A stretch of 64,000 nucleotides of DNA from Istiophorus platypterus (Eukaryota > Chordata > Actinopteri > Istiophoriformes > Istiophoridae), in contig CM029119.1 of NCBI GenBank assembly GCA_016859345.1, positions 9,322,912-9,386,911 of the forward strand, given 5' to 3'. Of this stretch, positions 60,201-64,000 are shown in pieces. Below the pieces are notes generated by a model. It saw only the letters and a program-made list of their open reading frames with translations, made no database searches and was not told the origin of the DNA. Positions within the stretch are counted from its first letter, which is position 1; each line of letters begins with the position of its first letter. The translations under genes and the position numbers were made by a program.

Positions 60201-61469
60201 CACAGTGTTTTAAAGGTAAAGGTGTTCCTTGGTTAATTCAGTCTTTTATTTCAGTCAAAATGATGGACGCATGTGTTTTAAGTTCCCAAACATATTGCTT
60301 TCCATGGCTTGAATCATCAAAATAACATTAGTGTTCAAATTTTTGACAGTTAAGTGTATGATGTCTGCTTACAGCATTTTAAAATAAAACACTGACATGG
60401 CCACACTTCAGTGTAACACACTTTCACACATGTTCAACTTACATTCAAACTTTCCATTTAGGATGAGATGAAATTAATGAACGAAATAATAAACACAACA
60501 CTGACATAGTATCACTTCATGGCAAACATGTAAACATACCCACCCGACAGACACAGGACAACTTTGGTGTTTATTTGTAGGTGTGTTTCTCCCAAAGTAC
60601 TGAATGTAAGTCCAGTATTTACTCTCTTTTTAGTGCTCCACTACCTTCACCAGTTAGTCACTGTTTCTGCTGCGTGGTGCTGGGCAGGTACAGTACAGTG
60701 AGTTTTTAGAGATATCTTCCAAAAACAGCTCCTTACTGTGACATGACACGATGATGGGAACAGTGTGAGTGAACAAAAACAAAACAAAAGTTTGTGGGCT
60801 GTGAAACCAAAACACTGAGCTGAAAGACACTATTAAGCTCCATAAAGCTGAGGGGGAATCCGTGAAAATTCTCTATGGCAAGCCCTGTAACACTACACAC
60901 AGTCAATTGACCCACTGTTAATATAAAAAAAATGAATTAGAGCAGCTTTAAAATAATATGTCCAATAAAAACCTCGAAAACCACAAGTGTAGACTTCTTC
61001 ATAATGAAGAAGAGCAAGAATCATAGAGACAGCTGTCATGCTGTTATATATACGGTGTACAGAAAAGCAGAACAGGGAAAAACAAGAGAGCAAAACACTG
61101 CCACAACAGGATTATACTGACCTGCAGATGGCACGCTTGAGCTCCATGGTTGATCCGAAGAAAAGGATGTGGCTGGTCAGCGTAAGGAAGAAGAATTTAA
61201 TTCAGATCATTCCTCTAATATACAACACTCATCCTTGATGCTGACATCTAGCCAAAAGTATAGATTTAAAAAATTCTCGACACTCTGCATTAGTTTTCTT
61301 CCATTTAACTTGAATTGTATAATTTTTTGCGCTCTGCAGGCAGGGTTATGTGAATGACAAGGTGCCGGTGGAAGTGCTTATTGAAAAATATCTTCGCATG
61401 GAACAGCGCAAGCTCCTCATCCCCATTGCAACCAGTGGAAATGTTGTTTTCCCCAAAAAGCGGAGGTGA
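54798..61469 (+). CDS. cenpt: Centromere protein T (inner kinetochore histone-fold protein)
   Basis: CENP-T pairs with CENP-W in the CENP-T-W-S-X histone-fold complex at centromeric DNA, and its long N-terminal arm recruits NDC80 and MIS12 complexes after CDK phosphorylation. Exons: 54798-54883, 55129-55249, 55330-55474, 55570-55663, 55900-56036, 56254-56311, 56519-56658, 57337-58284, 58923-59093, 59186-59282, 59575-59742, 59941-60045 and 61340-61469. All phases agree for 799 residues. Exons 1-3 each carry an IL(K/R)xxL-type motif next to TP/SP sites. Exon 8 is a 316-residue acidic block with an SQ-rich repeat. The histone fold is at about 700-790 (YLMGVFRHFAKTKVSADVYP, FFDRLADDLVTFAGHAKRKT, LLKRQGYVNDKVPVEVLIEK, LLIPIATSGNVVFPKKRR). 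Intron 10 begins with a GC donor (AG|gcaagt at 59283). An alternative 3' exon at 61947-62019 may change the C-terminus. Confidence 0.95.
57199..57233. repeat. (GT)n microsatellite in cenpt intron 7
   Basis: About 16 GT units about 100 bases upstream of the large cenpt exon 8. Confidence 0.9.
57640..58150 (+). repeat. cenpt: coding minisatellite: degenerate 33-base (11-residue) repeat in cenpt exon 8
   Basis: Within exon 8, units of the type ga(t/c)tctca(a/g)(a/c)ctgaaga recur about every 30-36 bases, encoding DSQTEE, ESQTED, DSQPEE, KSQSGE, DSETEE and DSHSEG. Spacing of the central serine between successive units is mostly 10-13 residues. The block is very rich in Glu and Asp. Confidence 0.75.
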
Positions 61470-61867
61470 ATGTTTAATGTACAGCTGATTTTTTTTTTTT
61501 TTTTTTTTGTGGTTTCATCTCTTGGACTGCCACATATTTTTCTTACACTGCATTTACTTTGTCTGTTTGTAATGCTGTTAGTCAGAATATAAGATCCGTG
61601 TAAATTTGTAAATATTTGACAGATTCTTTACAAAGTATTCAGTTTTCGTATCTGTGTATCTTTCTTTTTCTCATTCTTATTTCTTATTCGGTATTACTGT
61701 AATGACCGATGGACAATTATCTATATGTTGTTCAGCCATTGTTTGTTAAGTGTTGTCATACAAGTATAAATCAACTTTGTTCATTCAACTATTTATGCAT
61801 ATGCTTTCTTTTCTGACAGTATGAAACTAAAGTGGGTATACAGACTTCTAAAATGAACATATGTTGT

Positions 61868-61873
61868 AATAAA
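61868..61873 (+). terminator. cenpt: cenpt poly(A) signal (short isoform)
   Basis: AATAAA about 400 bases past the cenpt stop codon. It lies before the possible alternative exon at 61947, so using it would fix the short C-terminus. Confidence 0.55.
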
Positions 61874-61946
61874 GTTCCCTTATTTCTGAGCTTGATTTGT
61901 AGTCAATGATGAACTTACACCTTTCACTGTAATATTTACCCTGCAG

Positions 61947-62019
61947 AGTGGCTTTCGTTGAGGAAATAAGTTTAGACAGCATTCCTCAACTCAGACCACC
62001 ATTAAACGGTTGTAGGTAA
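61947..62019 (+). CDS. cenpt: possible alternative 3' coding exon of cenpt
   Basis: A good acceptor (tttaccctgcag) is followed by 24 open codons and TAA. The phase fits a donor inside the last cenpt codons (CGGAG|gtgaat, exon ending at 61465), which would replace the final Arg-stop by Arg plus VAFVEEISLDSIPQL and eight more residues. Known CENP-T proteins end soon after the FP.K segment, so this would be an extra isoform. Supported only by splice signals and phase; it could be coincidence. Confidence 0.3.
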
Positions 62020-63183
62020 GAAATGTTGTGGAAGCATTTGAATTGTACATTAGACTGCCACAGTTATAGTGCGTTCTGAGAACAGTGGAAAAGAAAAGGA
62101 AGTCTGGATAGGTCATATTATCCAGTGCTTTACCTGTGTCCACTAGATGGAGCAAATTCATCATAACCAAAGCCCTTTTCACAGTCAGTCAAACTGACAT
62201 AAGCAAACAACAGTGACCGTATTATTGGACAGCTTCATCAAACATGATGGTTGACATTCAAAATTTGTTTTCACAATTTATCACAAGAGAACTTAGTTGC
62301 TCTGACGTTAGTCCGTCAACATCAGAGGATTAAGGGGCATTTAAGACAAGTTGAGCTGATGGATCCAGAGATTAATTCAATTCACATTTTAATTAAATTC
62401 AACCTTTAACAGTCGCTGTCCATAAATCTTGGCACACTGTGTTAATAGTCTTGATATAAACCAATAGCTCATCTAACTCTGCTGATTAAATTAAGATTAA
62501 TTAGTTTTAAATGGTGGTAATGGTGATCTGAGACTGTGCGTCCATGTGAATGACCTGTAGAAACAACAGAGCTGTAACTAGTAATTCATTTTTACCTCCT
62601 ACAAACAGGCAGGGAAGAGAGATTTATGTTCAATTTGCAGAATTATCAATTTAGGATAAACTAAATCTGATTAGATGGAAAGATATGAAAAATAGACAAT
62701 GGTTTTGAGCGGTGGAAGGCAAATAGTTGCACGTTCGCCCAGTCTGGCCCTCCAGAAAGAATACTTACTGAAAAAAAAAAAAGCTGAACTTTTCGCTTTG
62801 ATAGTTTGCATCAAAATTTTTCAACAACTTCTCATATTTCTACTGTAGGCAACAGTAAGAAGTCTCATGAACTTGTGACATATAATAATAATAACGATCT
62901 AAATCAACAGTTAGCATCTCAAACACAGATCGCCTGCTAATAACAGGCATTGCTAAGGTTACAGCAACTTTAACAATTACACTTAGCCATGACTGAAGCA
63001 AGCCACTATTATTTTTGAGTCACTTTTTTTTATGCCAAATGAGTTTTAAATAAGCTGGTGTAGCTCTGATATCTCTTGCTTACTAATGGAAAAAAAAACA
63101 TCATTCTAATACAATCCTACAACATATCTGTATTGAATAAAATACTCAGACAAATAAAACAACTGAATAAAAGATCTAAAACA
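62020..63183. other. intergenic AT-rich DNA
   Basis: No gene, RNA or clear repeat recognised. A CTCF-like CCACTAGATGGAGCA occurs at 62140-62154, with two mismatches to the core. Confidence 0.5.
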
Positions 63184-64000
63184 TACAGTGGCATGAAAAG
63201 GGTTGGGCACACCAGATCAGAATTTCTGTTACTGTGTTAATGGCTAAGTGAGTAGAAGATGGCTGGTTTCCAAAAGGCATAAAGTTAAAAGTGAAACATT
63301 TCTTTAACATTTTAAGCTCGATTACTTTTTTTTTTTTTAAATATTGTGGATTTTGAGGTGTATTTAAGATCATTATCCTATTGTAGAAGCCATCCTCTCT
63401 TTTTTTAACAATTGTCATGTTTGCACCCAGAATTTGCTGGTATTTAATTGAATCCATTGCACCTCCTACCAGTAAAATGTTCTTTGTGCCACTGGCTGCA
63501 ACATGCAATACAAGCCCAAAGAGTGTATATACTGTGCAAACTTCTGATGTTGAATTTTGTGGTGAGGATGCAGGAAAGGTTTTCTTCTGATGACTCTTCT
63601 ATGTAGGTCATATTTGTGCAGGAGAACGGTGAACCACTATTCTACAGTCTGAAAAATCCCCCTTAAGATCTTCCGCAATCAGACAGGGGTTTTGATTTGC
63701 CTGTCTAGCAATCATAAGAGTAGTTCTCCCTGAAAGTTTTCTTGGAATTCCAGAGCTCAACTTAACTTCCACCATCCCTGTTAACTGTGATTTCTTAATC
63801 ACATTATGATCTGAGGGAACGTCTACTGGAAAACACTCTGCCATTTCTTTATAGCCTTCTCCTGCCTTGTGGGCATCAGTTATTTTAATTTTCAGAGTGC
63901 TGGGCAGCTACTTAAAGGAGCCCATGGCTGCTGATTATCGGGAAAAGGTTTGAGGAGTAGGAAAACTTATAGAGCTTGAAATTTTCCTGCACATGGCCTT
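63184..64000 (-). mobile_element. decayed Tc1/mariner-type transposon, cut by the window edge
   Basis: A TA dinucleotide followed by CAGTGGCATGAAAAGGGTTG at 63186 looks like the terminal inverted repeat of a Tc1-like element. On the minus strand, 63844-63608 resembles the N-terminal DNA-binding half of a Tc1 transposase (SGIPRKLSGRTTLMIARQAN, DCRIVVHRS). About 63600-63530 continues with RRKPF- and PHHKIQ-like words in a shifted frame, and 63508-63410 resembles the later AASGT...Y.QIL segment. The part between, with the first catalytic Asp region, is missing, and the end is frameshifted. The copy cannot encode a working transposase. The other terminus should lie beyond 64000. Confidence 0.7.

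Overview
The window is nuclear genomic DNA from a vertebrate, almost certainly a teleost fish. It contains eight multi-exon protein genes with GT-AG introns, AT-rich intergenic DNA, many microsatellites, repeats of teleost type, and a parathyroid-hormone receptor of the PTH3R kind, which mammals lack. No prokaryotic or viral gene organisation is present. Exon boundaries were worked out by eye from splice signals, reading phase and the remembered protein families. Every gene model below keeps frame across all its junctions.

Layout. dcaf7 (+, 1506-4183) is a WD40 scaffold that lacks only its first coding exon, which lies off the left edge. kcnh6 (-, 12529-6412) is an ERG-type potassium channel lying tail-to-tail with dcaf7; no N-terminal PAS exons could be found. 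taco1 (-, 17779-14519) is a YebC-family mitochondrial translation factor. pth3r/pth1rb (+, 19776-27170) is a class B receptor lying head-to-head with taco1. rundc3a (+, 29977-36962) is a neuronal RUN-domain protein. fam117a (+, 41592-47497) has a strong CpG-island promoter. ndufa4-type (+, 50616-52692) is a small cytochrome c oxidase subunit. cenpt (+, 54798-61469) is a kinetochore histone-fold protein. A decayed Tc1-like transposon runs off the right edge (63184-64000).

The genes are not an operon-like unit. dcaf7, kcnh6 and taco1 are also neighbours in human 17q23, in different relative orientation, while rundc3a and fam117a map to human 17q21. The ndufa4 and cenpt homologues lie on other human chromosomes. 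The block therefore looks like a rearranged 17q-type synteny segment.

The most noteworthy points are: (1) a possible alternative C-terminal exon of cenpt; (2) an 11-residue, SQ-rich acidic tandem repeat inside cenpt; (3) duplicated TP-type kinetochore-docking motifs on separate cenpt exons; (4) a kcnh6 gene with no visible PAS domain; (5) two GC-AG introns; (6) (TCC)n tracts just upstream of two start codons, one of which can encode a poly-serine N-terminal extension; (7) two exon-like or ORF-like sequences inside introns that I cannot assign. I found no convincing wholly new multi-gene system. This is mostly ordinary vertebrate genome with several gene-level oddities.
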